Shown here: in pieces, positions 1 through 8,788 of the stretch
Numbering within the stretch: the first letter of the stretch is position 1
Layout of the letters: every line of letters starts with the position of its first letter
Assembly (NCBI GenBank): GCA_965366045.1
Contig: CBDUDU010000001.1
Location: 55,028-119,027 of the forward strand
Source of the DNA: Njordibacter sp965366045
GTDB lineage: Bacteria; Pseudomonadota; Gammaproteobacteria; Pseudomonadales; Balneatricaceae
Direction: 5' to 3'
DNA: 64,000 bases
Translations under genes and position numbers: made by a program
The notes under the pieces: generated by a model
What the model was told of the DNA's origin: nothing
Database searches by the model: none
Seen by the model: the letters and a program-made list of their open reading frames with translations, nothing else

Positions 1-989
1 TGTTAACCCCGTTTTTTGTGGGCATCGGTATCGCTTATATGGCTGACCCGTTTGCCGATCGATTAGAGGCACGCGGATGGTCGCGTACGCTTGCCACTTG
101 TGTGGTATTTTTGGTGTTAACCCTTACTGTGGTGGCAATGTTGGTTGGCTTAGTGCCTTTGGTGGTGAAGCAAATTCAAACCCTAATTTACATGCTGCCG
201 CAGGTTGAAACTTGGTATAACTTGGTGTTGTTACCTTGGTTACAAGACACCCTGGCGATCGATATTAAAAGCCTAAAGCTAGACATTGTTACTGAAGGCC
301 TTGCTGCCGAGTGGAAGCAGGCTGGTGGTATCATTTCACGGTTAGTAAAATACGCTACATCCTCGACTATCAGCCTTATTTCAACCTTAGGTTCCATGGC
401 CATGGTGCCGGTGGTGGCGTTTTACTTGCTGCGCGATTTTGATTTGCTAACCGGCAAAATCAATGCCTTGTTACCACGTAATATTCAACCCAAGGTGAGC
501 GCTTGGGCGAACGAGAGCGACGAGGTATTGGCGGCTTTTGTTCGGGGCCAGTTGCTGGTGATGCTGTGCCTAAGTGTTATTTATGCCTTGGGACTGAGCT
601 TACTGGGCCTCAACTACGCTTTGCTGATTGGTATCTTGGCAGGCTTAGCGAGCATCGTGCCTTATTTGGGTTTTGCTGTGGGGATAGCCGCGGCCATGAT
701 CATCGCTTTGTTCCAATTTGACGGTTATGGGCCGTTAATGATGGTGTTTGCAGTGTTTGGCGTGGGCCAACTAATCGAGAGTTTTGTACTGACCCCGTTA
801 TTGGTAGGTGATCGTATTGGTTTACATCCTGTGGCCGTTATATTTGCCATATTGTCCGGTGGCCAATTGTTTGGTTTCCTCGGGGTGCTCCTGGCCTTAC
901 CCGTTGCGGCTGTGATTATGGTATTGTTACGCCATCTTCACACCGGCTATATTAATAGCCCACTTTATGGCCAACAGGACCCTGAATGA
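1..989 (+). CDS. AI-2E family transporter (PerM-like permease), 5' end outside window
   Basis: This is an inner-membrane protein of the AI-2E/PerM exporter family, whose substrates are mostly undefined. The reading frame is open to the first base of the window and the first residues (LTPFFVGIGIAYMADPFADRLE) match the family's conserved region after TM1-2, so the true start lies upstream and the GTG at 18 is only an internal codon. Several hydrophobic segments follow (about residues 25-50, 120-140, 180-235, 245-310), with the family's pattern of a long soluble loop after the second segment and a Gly-rich C-terminal half. The stop overlaps the hda start in an ATGA arrangement, so the two are probably cotranscribed, as in Pseudomonas-type genomes. 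Confidence 0.85.
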   Translation, partial: LTPFFVGIGIAYMADPFADRLEARGWSRTLATCVVFLVLTLTVVAMLVGLVPLVVKQIQTLIYMLPQVETWYNLVLLPWLQDTLAIDIKSLKLDIVTEGLAAEWKQAGGIISRLVKYATSSTISLISTLGSMAMVPVVAFYLLRDFDLLTGKINALLPRNIQPKVSAWANESDEVLAAFVRGQLLVMLCLSVIYALGLSLLGLNYALLIGILAGLASIVPYLGFAVGIAAAMIIALFQFDGYGPLMMVFAVFGVGQLIESFVLTPLLVGDRIGLHPVAVIFAILSGGQLFGFLGVLLALPVAAVIMVLLRHLHTGYINSPLYGQQDPE

Positions 990-1738
990 TTGCACCTTCT
1001 GCAACTGTAACACCGGCTAAACCAACCACCAGTTGCTCACCTCAACTCACATTAGGCGTCACCTTAAATGCCCAACAGCAATTAGGTGACTTTAATTTTA
1101 GTGGTGCGCCTGCGTTGTTAAAAACCTTAGAGACGTTGGTGTTTTCTCAGCACGGAGAATGTTTGTACGTGTATGGCCAAGCTGGTGTAGGCAAAAGCCA
1201 TTTATTGCAGGGTTGTGTGTTAATGGCACAAGAGGCTGGCGCAGACACGGTCTTTATAAGTGGTACAGAATTGCTAAAAATACCTGCTCAGCAAGCAAAC
1301 GAGTGCCTTGCGGGTTTAGAAGGCGTGTCCTTGTTGTGTATAGATGATTTAGACCAACTGATTGCCAATTTAGACTGGGCCCAAGCATGGTTTCATCTAT
1401 ACAATCAACTCATGCAACGGGGTGGCTGCATAGTCGCGTCTTCTAATAGCAGCCCACGGCAGGTAGACTGTGCTCTTGAAGACTTGCGTTCACGACTGCA
1501 GTTAGCCAACGTGTTTCAGTTGCAGCCCTTAGATGACGACGCCTGTGCGCTAATGTTGCAAACCAAGGCGAAACAAAAGGGTTTAGAGTTAAGTGATGAG
1601 CTCGTGGCCTTTGTGTTAGCGCGTAGTGCTCGGGGCTTGCCCAATTTGCTGGCCGTGTTAGACCAGCTGGATGCAGCGTCTTGGCATGAAAAAAGGCGCA
1701 TAACCATTCCTTTTGTAAAACAAATCATGCGCTGGTAG
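986..1738 (+). CDS. hda: DnaA regulatory inactivator Hda
   Basis: Hda binds the DNA-loaded beta clamp and stimulates ATP hydrolysis by DnaA, preventing re-initiation of replication. The 250-residue protein has a clamp-binding-like motif near the N-terminus (QLTLGV, residues 20-25), a Walker A loop (GQAGVGKS, 64-71), a Walker B strand (LLCIDDLDQL, about 115-124) and the AAA+ lid with an arginine-finger region (SRLQLANVFQL). It is slightly longer than E. coli Hda (233 aa) because of a short N-terminal extension. It lacks the DNA-binding domain of DnaA, which separates the two. The start overlaps the stop of the upstream permease by 4 bp; mlaA follows after 36 bp. Confidence 0.9.
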   Translation: MIAPSATVTPAKPTTSCSPQLTLGVTLNAQQQLGDFNFSGAPALLKTLETLVFSQHGECLYVYGQAGVGKSHLLQGCVLMAQEAGADTVFISGTELLKIPAQQANECLAGLEGVSLLCIDDLDQLIANLDWAQAWFHLYNQLMQRGGCIVASSNSSPRQVDCALEDLRSRLQLANVFQLQPLDDDACALMLQTKAKQKGLELSDELVAFVLARSARGLPNLLAVLDQLDAASWHEKRRITIPFVKQIMRW

Positions 1739-1774
1739 TTTTTATTAAGGCCGGCAGTAACAAGGATTAACAAC

Positions 1775-2494
1775 ATGGGATTGATTTATAGTGCTGGGCT
1801 GGTGGCCAGTTTGGTATTGTTGTCAGCCTGCAGTAGTACACCGCAGCAAGTTGAACCACAAGTGAGCGATACGCAAGACCCGTGGCAGCAATTGAACCGT
1901 AAAACCCATGTTTTTAATACCGTGTTAGACGAAAAATTGCTAGTGCCGGTGGTGAACGTTTATAAAGACGTGGCTCCAGACCCAGTAGAAAAGGGCGTGA
2001 CTAACTTCTTTTCTAACTTGAGTGATGTGGGCAACATGCTTAATCATGGTTTGCAGTTTAAACCGCTACAAGTCGGTAAAGACCTAAGCCGCTTGGTAAT
2101 CAATACCACCCTTGGTTTGGGTGGCTTAATTGATGTTGCATCAGACTTAGGCATTTACCAACAACCGGAAGACTTTGGGCAAACCCTGGGTTATTGGGGT
2201 GTTAAGCCCGGACCATATTTAGTACTACCATTTTTAGGGCCAAGTACTTTAAGAGACGCTGGGGCCACACTAATCGATGCAGGATCGAGCCCCATCAATC
2301 AATATGACCCGGTAGTACACCAGTTTGTGATCTACGGTTTTCTAGTGATTGACCATCGGCGCCAACTGGGTGACCTAGAAACCTTGATTAGCGGCGACCC
2401 TTACGTCTTTATACGTGAGGCATACTTACAGCGACGTGAGTACCTGATAAGTGATGGGGTGCCGAGCGAAGATGATGAGTTTGATGATTTTTAA
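1775..2494 (+). CDS. mlaA: MlaA (VacJ) phospholipid-transport lipoprotein
   Basis: MlaA is the outer-membrane lipoprotein of the Mla system, which removes mislocalised phospholipids from the outer leaflet and passes them to MlaC. The N-terminus is a lipoprotein signal with lipobox LLSAC (Cys19). The mature protein carries family hallmarks: DPWQQLNRKTHVFN (about 36-49), NFFSNLSDVGNMLN, RLVINTTLGLGGLIDVA and EDFGQTLGYWGVKPGPYLVLPFLGPSTLRD. Length (239 aa) is normal. Other Mla genes are not in the window, which is common because mlaA is often separate from mlaFEDCB. The acidic C-terminus (SEDDEFDDF) is typical of the family. Confidence 0.93.
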   Translation: MGLIYSAGLVASLVLLSACSSTPQQVEPQVSDTQDPWQQLNRKTHVFNTVLDEKLLVPVVNVYKDVAPDPVEKGVTNFFSNLSDVGNMLNHGLQFKPLQVGKDLSRLVINTTLGLGGLIDVASDLGIYQQPEDFGQTLGYWGVKPGPYLVLPFLGPSTLRDAGATLIDAGSSPINQYDPVVHQFVIYGFLVIDHRRQLGDLETLISGDPYVFIREAYLQRREYLISDGVPSEDDEFDDF

Positions 2495-2587
2495 GACTAC
2501 GACTATAGTTCTACTTGTCAACGGCAAGTAAAGAGCATATTGTTGCGCTATTAGGCTCACGTTACCGAGTCTGGAGTAAGTAGTACT

Positions 2588-3781
2588 ATGGAACCTGACG
2601 TCAGTCAGATCCTGATCGTTGCAGACGATCTCGACCTTAAACACCAGTTGACACAACATTATGCGGCCCACGCTTATCATGTGACGTCCACAAATGACCC
2701 AATGCACGCCTTGGACTATTTAACCCAAGAAGCGGTGACCTTGGTATTATTTCAATATCATCAAAATCAACCCACCTTAACTGCACTGCTTCAAGATATG
2801 CTTGAAAAGTGCGCCGAAATCCCTCTTGTTGTACTCACAGAAATTGACGGTGTAGAAACCATCACCAACTTGTTGCGCCTAGGGGTAACGGATGTGTTTG
2901 ATTTGCCTGTAAGTGCTATGGCTGAGTTAGATGTTAGCGTCAATCGCCATGTCCAGCGCTCGAAATTATTCTACGAAAACGTTCGTTACCGCCAAGAGCT
3001 AGAACTGGTTCACCGTCAGGTGAACAAAAATCTAGCGGAATTGCAGCAAGACCAAATAGCAGGGCGCTTGATTCAGCAACGGATGATGCCGCCAGAGTCC
3101 TGTAGTATCAATGGTCTTACCATGCAGCGATATATGAAGTCTTCGCTGTATTTAAGTGGTGATTTTATTGACCATATTCGCCTTGATGACGACAGAGTGT
3201 TGTTTTATCTAGCGGATGTTTCTGGCCACGGTGCCTCCTCTGCATTTTTAACCGTGTTGCTGAAAAATATTACTAATCGTGTGGCCCGCGATTTGCTTGC
3301 GGCTGATGGGCAGGGCGTAATTTCACCCGCTAAGGTAATGACGCAAATTAATGGTGAACTGTTAGATTTTGATATGGATAAACACATGACGATCTTTATG
3401 GGCGTAATGGACTGTAACAGCGCCCATCTAACTTACTGTGTGGGCGGCCATATGCCGATGCCTCTGTTGTCACAACAGGGTGAAGTTGAGTATCTGCAAG
3501 GCATAGGCAGCGGCCTACCCGTGGGTTTGTTTGAAGACGCGGAATATACCGATTTGGAACAGCAAATGGCACCGGATTTTAACTTGCTGTTGAGTTCTGA
3601 CGGTATTTTTGAAGTATTGCCCAGCGATCAGTTGGCCGATAAAGAAGACCAGCTACGGAGTATGTTTAAACTCGGTGGCAGTAGTTTAGACGGGTTGGTT
3701 GATGCTTTGCAGCTTGACCAGCTCGATGCGGTGCCCGATGACATTGCTTTGCTAAATATGTGTGGTACGCAACATGCTTAA
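2588..3781 (+). CDS. Receiver-like domain fused to SpoIIE-type PP2C phosphatase
   Basis: A 397-residue two-domain signalling protein with an N-terminal receiver-like fold (about 1-125), a linker coiled coil (about 135-165) and a C-terminal PPM/SpoIIE serine phosphatase (about 185-395). Phosphatase metal-binding motifs are visible: SGDFIDH, LADVSGHGASSAFL, GGHMPMPLL and SSDGIFE. Such proteins dephosphorylate a STAS-domain antagonist, and one is encoded directly downstream with overlapping ends. The receiver is odd: the strand that should end in the phospho-acceptor Asp reads LVLFQYHQ, so Asp appears replaced by Gln, although the acidic pair near the N-terminus (ADD) remains. It may therefore respond to something other than phosphorylation. 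Pseudomonas has the same gene order between mlaA and tal. Confidence 0.85.
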   Translation: MEPDVSQILIVADDLDLKHQLTQHYAAHAYHVTSTNDPMHALDYLTQEAVTLVLFQYHQNQPTLTALLQDMLEKCAEIPLVVLTEIDGVETITNLLRLGVTDVFDLPVSAMAELDVSVNRHVQRSKLFYENVRYRQELELVHRQVNKNLAELQQDQIAGRLIQQRMMPPESCSINGLTMQRYMKSSLYLSGDFIDHIRLDDDRVLFYLADVSGHGASSAFLTVLLKNITNRVARDLLAADGQGVISPAKVMTQINGELLDFDMDKHMTIFMGVMDCNSAHLTYCVGGHMPMPLLSQQGEVEYLQGIGSGLPVGLFEDAEYTDLEQQMAPDFNLLLSSDGIFEVLPSDQLADKEDQLRSMFKLGGSSLDGLVDALQLDQLDAVPDDIALLNMCGTQHA

Positions 3782-4265
3782 AGGCCGTATCTTAGTAGTA
3801 GACCATGACGGTACTCACGTATTGAAATTTTTGGGTGATGTACGGCTCACTTTATGCCCAGCCTTGGATCAGTATTTAGACAACATCTTTAACAGCCGCC
3901 ACTTTAAAACCATATTAATAGATCTTACCGAAACTCAAGGTATAGATTCGACATCGTTAGGTATGCTGGCAAAAATGTCTATTCGGATGAAAAAACAAAT
4001 GGGTTTTGTACCCACCTTGGTGTCTGTTAATGACAACATTACCCGCGTATTGCTGAGCATGGGGTTTGAAAAAGTGTTTGTATTGGTAAAGCACTTAGAT
4101 GAAGACCCAGAGCCCATGCAAGAACTGGCAGAAGGGGACTTTTCTGACCTCAGCGTACAACAAAAAGTACTAGAGGCGCACCGTACTCTGATGGGCATGA
4201 ACCAAAAAAACCGCCAAGAGTTTAAAAACCTGGTGGATGTTTTAGAATCTCAGTGTGTGATCTAG
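3774..4265 (+). CDS. STAS-domain anti-sigma factor antagonist
   Basis: A single-domain STAS protein (163 aa from the chosen ATG) likely to be the substrate of the upstream SpoIIE-type phosphatase. The phosphorylatable serine region is conserved (ILIDLTETQGIDSTSLGML), as are the following helix and RVLLSMGFEKVF. I chose the ATG at 3774, which overlaps the upstream stop, over a GTG at 3762, because MLKGRILV matches the first STAS strand. The partner anti-sigma kinase is not in the window. The C-terminal extension (about 115-163) is helical and charged. The stop codon overlaps that of convergent tal within one CTAG. Confidence 0.85.
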   Translation: MLKGRILVVDHDGTHVLKFLGDVRLTLCPALDQYLDNIFNSRHFKTILIDLTETQGIDSTSLGMLAKMSIRMKKQMGFVPTLVSVNDNITRVLLSMGFEKVFVLVKHLDEDPEPMQELAEGDFSDLSVQQKVLEAHRTLMGMNQKNRQEFKNLVDVLESQCVI

Positions 4266-5206
4266 CCTAACAAGGCTTCCAACTTTTCCTGATCCCGAGT
4301 GAAGTTACGAATGCCTTCTGCTAACTTCTCAGTGGCCATAGCATCTTCATTGTGCATCCAGCGAAAATCAGCTTGGTTTAAACTAAGCTTAGCTTGCGCT
4401 TCAATCACTTGTTCGCCATTTAGCTGTTGAACAAGCTCGCCTGAGTCGTCTGCTAAATCCTGCATCAGGGCAGGGCTAATGGTCAAACGGTCACAACCAG
4501 CAAGTTGTTCAATTTCTTGTGTGTTTCTGAAGCTGGCGCCCATGACGACAGTCTTGTAACCATGTTGTTTGTAGTAATCAAAAATTTTGCTTACCGAAAT
4601 AACACCAGGATCTTCTGCCGGCTCAAAACCATCCACCTTCATAGACGCTTTGTACCAATCCATAATGCGGCCTACAAAGGGTGATATGAGATAAACCCCC
4701 GCTTCGGCGCAGGCAATGGCTTGGGCAAAACTAAACAATAAGGTTAAGTTGCAGTTGATGCCTTGTTGTTCAAGCTGTTTTCCGGCTTGAATGCCTTCCC
4801 ATGTAGAGGCGATTTTAATCAATACGCGGTCTTTATCGATACCTTGTTGCTGGTATAGATCAATGATTTTTAGCGCCCGAGTTACGGTCGCTTCGGTGTC
4901 GAAAGACAAACGAGAATCCACTTCTGTAGAAATTCTGCCAGGTACAGCGCTAAGAATTTCTTTGCCAATAGCGACTGCAAGGTAATCACAAGTATTGTCC
5001 ATTTGTACTTGGCTGTTACCGCCTTGAGAGGCCGACCATTGCTTAGCCTCAGTTAATAAGTGGGCGTAAGCAGGCATTTGAGCAGCTTTTAATACTAACG
5101 ATGGGTTAGTGGTGGCGTCTTGTGGTTGGTATTGCTTAATGGCTTCTAATTCGCCCGTGTCGGCTACTACGGTGGTCATGGCTTTAAGCTGTTGTAGTTT
5201 ATTCAT
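4262..5206 (-). CDS. tal: Transaldolase
   Basis: Class I transaldolase of the non-oxidative pentose phosphate pathway, moving a dihydroxyacetone unit between sedoheptulose 7-phosphate and glyceraldehyde 3-phosphate. At 314 aa it has TalB-type length. Visible signatures are DATTNPSLVLKAA (family signature 1), the Schiff-base lysine strand (RVLIKIASTWEGI, about 129-141), and NLTLLFSFAQAIACAEAGVYLISPFVGRIMDW. It starts 4 bp inside the end of dusA, so dusA-tal form a translationally coupled pair, an arrangement shared with pseudomonads. It converges with the STAS gene, sharing a CTAG that encodes both stops. Confidence 0.95.
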   Translation of the reverse strand: MNKLQQLKAMTTVVADTGELEAIKQYQPQDATTNPSLVLKAAQMPAYAHLLTEAKQWSASQGGNSQVQMDNTCDYLAVAIGKEILSAVPGRISTEVDSRLSFDTEATVTRALKIIDLYQQQGIDKDRVLIKIASTWEGIQAGKQLEQQGINCNLTLLFSFAQAIACAEAGVYLISPFVGRIMDWYKASMKVDGFEPAEDPGVISVSKIFDYYKQHGYKTVVMGASFRNTQEIEQLAGCDRLTISPALMQDLADDSGELVQQLNGEQVIEAQAKLSLNQADFRWMHNEDAMATEKLAEGIRNFTRDQEKLEALLG

Positions 5207-6222
5207 TGTGGGTCATCAATCTCTTTTGTAGGTGTTGGCGCTAGTTCAACTAAGTCTAATGCGTCGTACATCACTTGTATGTTGGCGTTGGTGCCATGGA
5301 TATTATCACTAATATGGCGGCGTAGGGCACGGGCTCCGGGTATTCCTTGAAATAGACCCATAATATGACCACTCATATGGTGTAGTGAGGTACCTTTTTC
5401 GTGTTGTTGCTGCATGTAAGTAAAGTAGGCCAAGGCCGCAGTTTTTCGCTCGGGAACAGCTAGGTGACTTGCAAACAGTTGTTGGTCCACCTCAGTTAGC
5501 AAGGCGCTGTTGTGATAAGCGGCACGGCCTAACATGACCCCATCCACATGCTGCAGGTGTTGTTTACAGGCATCGAGGTTATCGATACCACCATTAATGA
5601 CAATTTCCAAGTCTGGAAAGTCTGCTTTTAGGCGATACACTTTGTCGTATTGCAAGGGCGGTATGTCACGATTTTGTTTAGGTGATAGACCTTTCAATAT
5701 GGCATTGCGAGCATGCACCATGAAGGTGTCGCAGCCGCTTTGGCTGACGTGATCAACGAAGCTGGCTAACACATCGTAACTGTCTTCATTATCAATACCT
5801 ATGCGGTGCTTAATGGTAACTGGGATGTCTACCGACTCAATCATGGCCGACATACAGTCGCTCACCAACTGCGGGTGAGCCATAAGGCAGGCGCCTATCA
5901 TGTTGTTTTGTACTTTATCGCTTGGGCAGCCGACATTAAGGTTTATTTCGTCGTAGCCATAGTCTGCGCCAATGCGGGCACATTGTTCCAACTCCTGGGT
6001 ATTAGAGCCGCCTAGCTGGAGAACGACTGGGTGCTCTACATCGGCATAACCCAATAAGTATTCTTGATCGCCGTTAAGAATAGCGCCAGTGGTGATCATT
6101 TCGGTGAACAACAACGCATTTTGGCTGAGTTGTCGTGCCAAAAAACGGTAGTGCCGGTCTGTGACATCGATCATTGGCGCCACAGAAAACCGACGATTCA
6201 GGCGTTGATTGCTACTTGTCAT
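5203..6222 (-). CDS. dusA: tRNA-dihydrouridine(20/20a) synthase DusA
   Basis: FMN-dependent enzyme reducing uridine 20/20a in the tRNA D-loop. The protein (339 aa) begins RRFSVAPMIDVTDRHYRFLAR, holds FTEMITTGAIL, the catalytic-cysteine motif NLNVGCPSDKVQNNMIGACLM, the phosphate-binding region TIKHRIGID and VINGGIDNL, and VDGVMLGRAAYHNSALL. The motif NVGCPS followed by IGACLM and the overall length fit DusA better than DusB or DusC. It lies 4 bp downstream of the ghrA-like gene and overlaps tal by 4 bp. Confidence 0.93.
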   Translation of the reverse strand: MTSSNQRLNRRFSVAPMIDVTDRHYRFLARQLSQNALLFTEMITTGAILNGDQEYLLGYADVEHPVVLQLGGSNTQELEQCARIGADYGYDEINLNVGCPSDKVQNNMIGACLMAHPQLVSDCMSAMIESVDIPVTIKHRIGIDNEDSYDVLASFVDHVSQSGCDTFMVHARNAILKGLSPKQNRDIPPLQYDKVYRLKADFPDLEIVINGGIDNLDACKQHLQHVDGVMLGRAAYHNSALLTEVDQQLFASHLAVPERKTAALAYFTYMQQQHEKGTSLHHMSGHIMGLFQGIPGARALRRHISDNIHGTNANIQVMYDALDLVELAPTPTKEIDDPQ

Positions 6223-6225
6223 GGT

Positions 6226-7158
6226 TTAGTAGCCTGTATTGCGGTTGATTAAACCGGTAATAGGTTGATTTGATAATATGGCCTTAAGCTTGCTACCAAT
6301 TTGTTGCACACAGACGTGATGTTCAGACTGAGCGGCACAATGAGGTGTTAATAGTATTTTTGAGTGCTGCCAAAATGCATGTTGCGGATCTAACGGTTCT
6401 TGTTCAAACACGTCCAACACGGCACCACGTAAATGGCCTGAATCCAATAAATTGATAAGGTCTGCGGCAACTATGTGCCCGCCGCGGGCACCATTAATTA
6501 CCACTGCGCCCATTGGTAGTTGGCTTAAATGCTGATGGTTGAGAATGCCCCGAGTTGCAGGGGTTAGGGGCAGTAAACAGCATAGGGCATCGGTACGTTG
6601 GAGGAACTCCTGCAACTGATCATCGCCGGAATAGGTGGTCAGACCCTCGAGGTGTTTTTTACTTCGGCTCCAGCCGGCAACGTCAAAACCATAAGCTTTT
6701 AAATGGTCTGCCAGGTGGCTACCAAGCTGGCCTAAGCCTAATATGCCTACTCTAAATTGTTGAGGCGATTTAACGGCATTAACCTGCCAATGGTGTTGCT
6801 TTTGTTGTTGCTGGTACAGGTCCATGTCTCGGTAGTAATGCAGCAAAAAGTAACTAAAATACTCGTTCATCTGCTGCGCCATGCCGCCGTCTTCTATACG
6901 TATAATTTGCACCTGTTCAGGCACTGCAGGGTTACTTAGTATGGCATCTACGCCGGCACCTAAATTAAACACCGCCTTTAGGTTAGGGAAGCGCTGGAAA
7001 TAAGCCGAGCTAGGTTGCCAAACAATACCGTATTCAACCGCTTGAGTATCAACAACGCTGTGCCAATCTTGGATGTTAAGTTGTGGAAATTGACGTTCGA
7101 ATTCAGTGAGCCAAAGGTGGTTTGATTCACTGTCAGTAAATAATGCACAGGGGTTCAT
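6226..7158 (-). CDS. ghrA: Glyoxylate/hydroxypyruvate reductase A-like D-2-hydroxyacid dehydrogenase
   Basis: NAD(P)H-dependent reductase of the D-2-hydroxyacid dehydrogenase family, most like GhrA, which reduces glyoxylate to glycolate and hydroxypyruvate to glycerate. Seen in the sequence: a substrate-domain strand (AVFNLGAGVDAIL), the dinucleotide loop VGILGLGQLGSHLADHL, the catalytic-Arg region GAVVINGARGGHIV, the Glu in VLDVFEQEPL, and the catalytic His in LLTPHCAAQSE. I chose the ATG at 7158, which overlaps the azlD stop (TAATG); another ATG at 7173 would add five residues inside azlD. A role in disposing of glyoxylate from the purine operon at 15-20 kb is possible but unproven. Confidence 0.85.
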   Translation of the reverse strand: MNPCALFTDSESNHLWLTEFERQFPQLNIQDWHSVVDTQAVEYGIVWQPSSAYFQRFPNLKAVFNLGAGVDAILSNPAVPEQVQIIRIEDGGMAQQMNEYFSYFLLHYYRDMDLYQQQQKQHHWQVNAVKSPQQFRVGILGLGQLGSHLADHLKAYGFDVAGWSRSKKHLEGLTTYSGDDQLQEFLQRTDALCCLLPLTPATRGILNHQHLSQLPMGAVVINGARGGHIVAADLINLLDSGHLRGAVLDVFEQEPLDPQHAFWQHSKILLTPHCAAQSEHHVCVQQIGSKLKAILSNQPITGLINRNTGY

Positions 7159-7475
7159 TAGATCATCATCCATTTAAAAATAACAAAGCTGAGCATACCC
7201 ACCACAATAGTTGTGAGCAAATGCTGGCGCCAAAACCCAACGACACCAGCGACTAAGGCTGCCCAAAAGTAGGGGTTGGCAAAACTTACATCAAGCTGGC
7301 CATTAGGCATTAATATTAACGGCGCAATAATAGCGGTTAATACCACTGGCGGCACAAAGGTGAGTGATTGATTGAGCCATAGAGGGAAGCGAATGCGGCC
7401 CGCCATAGCAAACATAATATAGCGCACGGGAAAGGTGACCAGCGCCATGCCAGTAATCATTAAGGTTTCGTTCAT
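7158..7475 (-). CDS. azlD: AzlD family branched-chain amino-acid exporter subunit
   Basis: Small membrane partner of AzlC in branched-chain amino-acid export. The protein is about 105 aa with four hydrophobic segments; MALVTFPVRYIMFAMAGR near the N-terminus is the family's conserved T-x-x-x-R-x-x-P-like start region, and FVPPVVLTAIIAPLIL is also characteristic. I use the ATG at 7475, which overlaps the azlC stop by 4 bp (ATGA), rather than the upstream in-frame ATG at 7559 inside azlC. It ends in a TAATG overlap with the ghrA-like gene. Confidence 0.88.
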   Translation of the reverse strand: MNETLMITGMALVTFPVRYIMFAMAGRIRFPLWLNQSLTFVPPVVLTAIIAPLILMPNGQLDVSFANPYFWAALVAGVVGFWRQHLLTTIVVGMLSFVIFKWMMI

Positions 7476-8218
7476 AACTTGCGCTCCTCGGTGGCGGCCG
7501 CCGTTGCCTTTGCGAGTCGAATGCGGATGTCGATCTGTTGGCTGGCGTAGCCGATACAAATGCCAGATAAGGCGGCGATGACTAAACCTAACTGGTGTGG
7601 TAAGTCACGTAGCACTAATGCAAAAGCCGCCGCGCTGATCACCGATAACCACATGGGTTTATTACGCAAGTAAGGGATTACCAGGCCTAAAAAGGTCACC
7701 GACATGGCAAAATCTAAGCCCCACTGAGTCATATCAGGGAACAGCTCCCCTAAACCAATACCCAGCCAAGTACACACTTGCCAGTTGCTATACATAGCCA
7801 CTATCGAGCCTAAAAAGAACCAGTGGGCGTGCTTCGTGTCTGAACGGCCTAAATACCGACTGTTAACGGCTGCAAAAGACTCATCGGTTAATCCAAAGGC
7901 TAATACGGCGCGCCAAGCCTGAGATAAATGACTCACCTTGTCCACCAGCGATGTGGCATAGAGCAAGTGGCGTAAATTCACTACAAAGGTGGTGGCCACG
8001 ATAAGAACCGGGCCCACGCCCGCTGCTAATAACCCCACCGCAATAAACTGAGATGAACCTGCAAATACAAATAACGACATGGCCATAGCAGCCAAGATGG
8101 ACAGGCCGCTGGGTTCTGCCAAAGTGCCAAAAATAATGCCAAAAGGAATAGCTCCAATGATTAACGGAATAGTGGCTTTAGCGCCGTTGATAAATTCTGT
8201 GGACTTGCTTAAGAACAT
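7472..8218 (-). CDS. azlC: AzlC family branched-chain amino-acid permease subunit
   Basis: Large subunit of the AzlCD exporter (inner membrane, 248 aa, about six or seven hydrophobic segments). Family motifs include GAKATIPLIIGAIPFGIIFGTLA near the N-terminus, FAGSSQFIAVGLLA, NLRHLLYATSL and FGLTDESFAAV. It is the first gene of an apparent azlC-azlD-ghrA-dusA-tal run on the minus strand, in which successive genes overlap or nearly touch. Confidence 0.9.
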   Translation of the reverse strand: MFLSKSTEFINGAKATIPLIIGAIPFGIIFGTLAEPSGLSILAAMAMSLFVFAGSSQFIAVGLLAAGVGPVLIVATTFVVNLRHLLYATSLVDKVSHLSQAWRAVLAFGLTDESFAAVNSRYLGRSDTKHAHWFFLGSIVAMYSNWQVCTWLGIGLGELFPDMTQWGLDFAMSVTFLGLVIPYLRNKPMWLSVISAAAFALVLRDLPHQLGLVIAALSGICIGYASQQIDIRIRLAKATAAATEERKL

Positions 8219-8378
8219 GGCTAAGGTCGAGTGGAGAAACTAAACAGCCATTATACTAGCACTGATAAAAGGAGCAATTGTTTCGCAATCGTTTGCTATG
8301 ATAAAAGTGCCGTTCGTCATAGGCCATTGGTCGCTTACAATGGACGGTCAGGCGGTTACAGGTACATCATGAATAAAT

Positions 8379-8693
8379 GTGAATGCTTATGCCATACAGC
8401 ACCCAGGTTCAGATGATCGCCAAAGTATCCAGTCGGTTGGCGTGCATTTGATAAGACTCTGTTTATTTTTAGAACACGGACTTACACCAGAAAATGCAAA
8501 TGACGCCATGCTCGCCGCCGGTAAAAATAAGAGTTCGTTCTATGTTCTCGAACCACCAAAAACATTAGGGTCAATCACTGCAGCAGATATAGTGAAGGAA
8601 CAAACAGTGGATGGGCATAAAGCCGCTGTACGAAAGAGGGCTCAAGAGGCTTGGAACACATGGTCACAGCATCATGAGACTATTAGGATGTGA
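8379..8693 (+). pseudogene. DUF5946-like protein, N-terminal part missing
   Basis: The frame encodes 104 residues that resemble the middle and C-terminal parts of DUF5946 proteins: NAYAIQHPG, then QSIQSVGVHLIRLCLFLEHGL, and a C-terminal AQEAWNTWSQHHETIR. In that family about 50-60 further residues, including cysteine motifs, normally precede the AYAxQHPG segment. Here an in-frame TGA sits at 8370-8372, the only start is a GTG at 8379 that would fall inside the domain, and no Shine-Dalgarno sequence is obvious. I saw no convincing missing part in the other frames upstream. It is probably a 5'-truncated remnant; the family match is from memory. Confidence 0.5.
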
Positions 8694-8788
8694 TGACCAA
8701 AAAGATAAATCACCCAGATTGAACCGAGTATGGTGTAAACGTCAGTTATGGCCTTCAAAACTAGAGACTTGCTCTGGTGTTGTTACCC

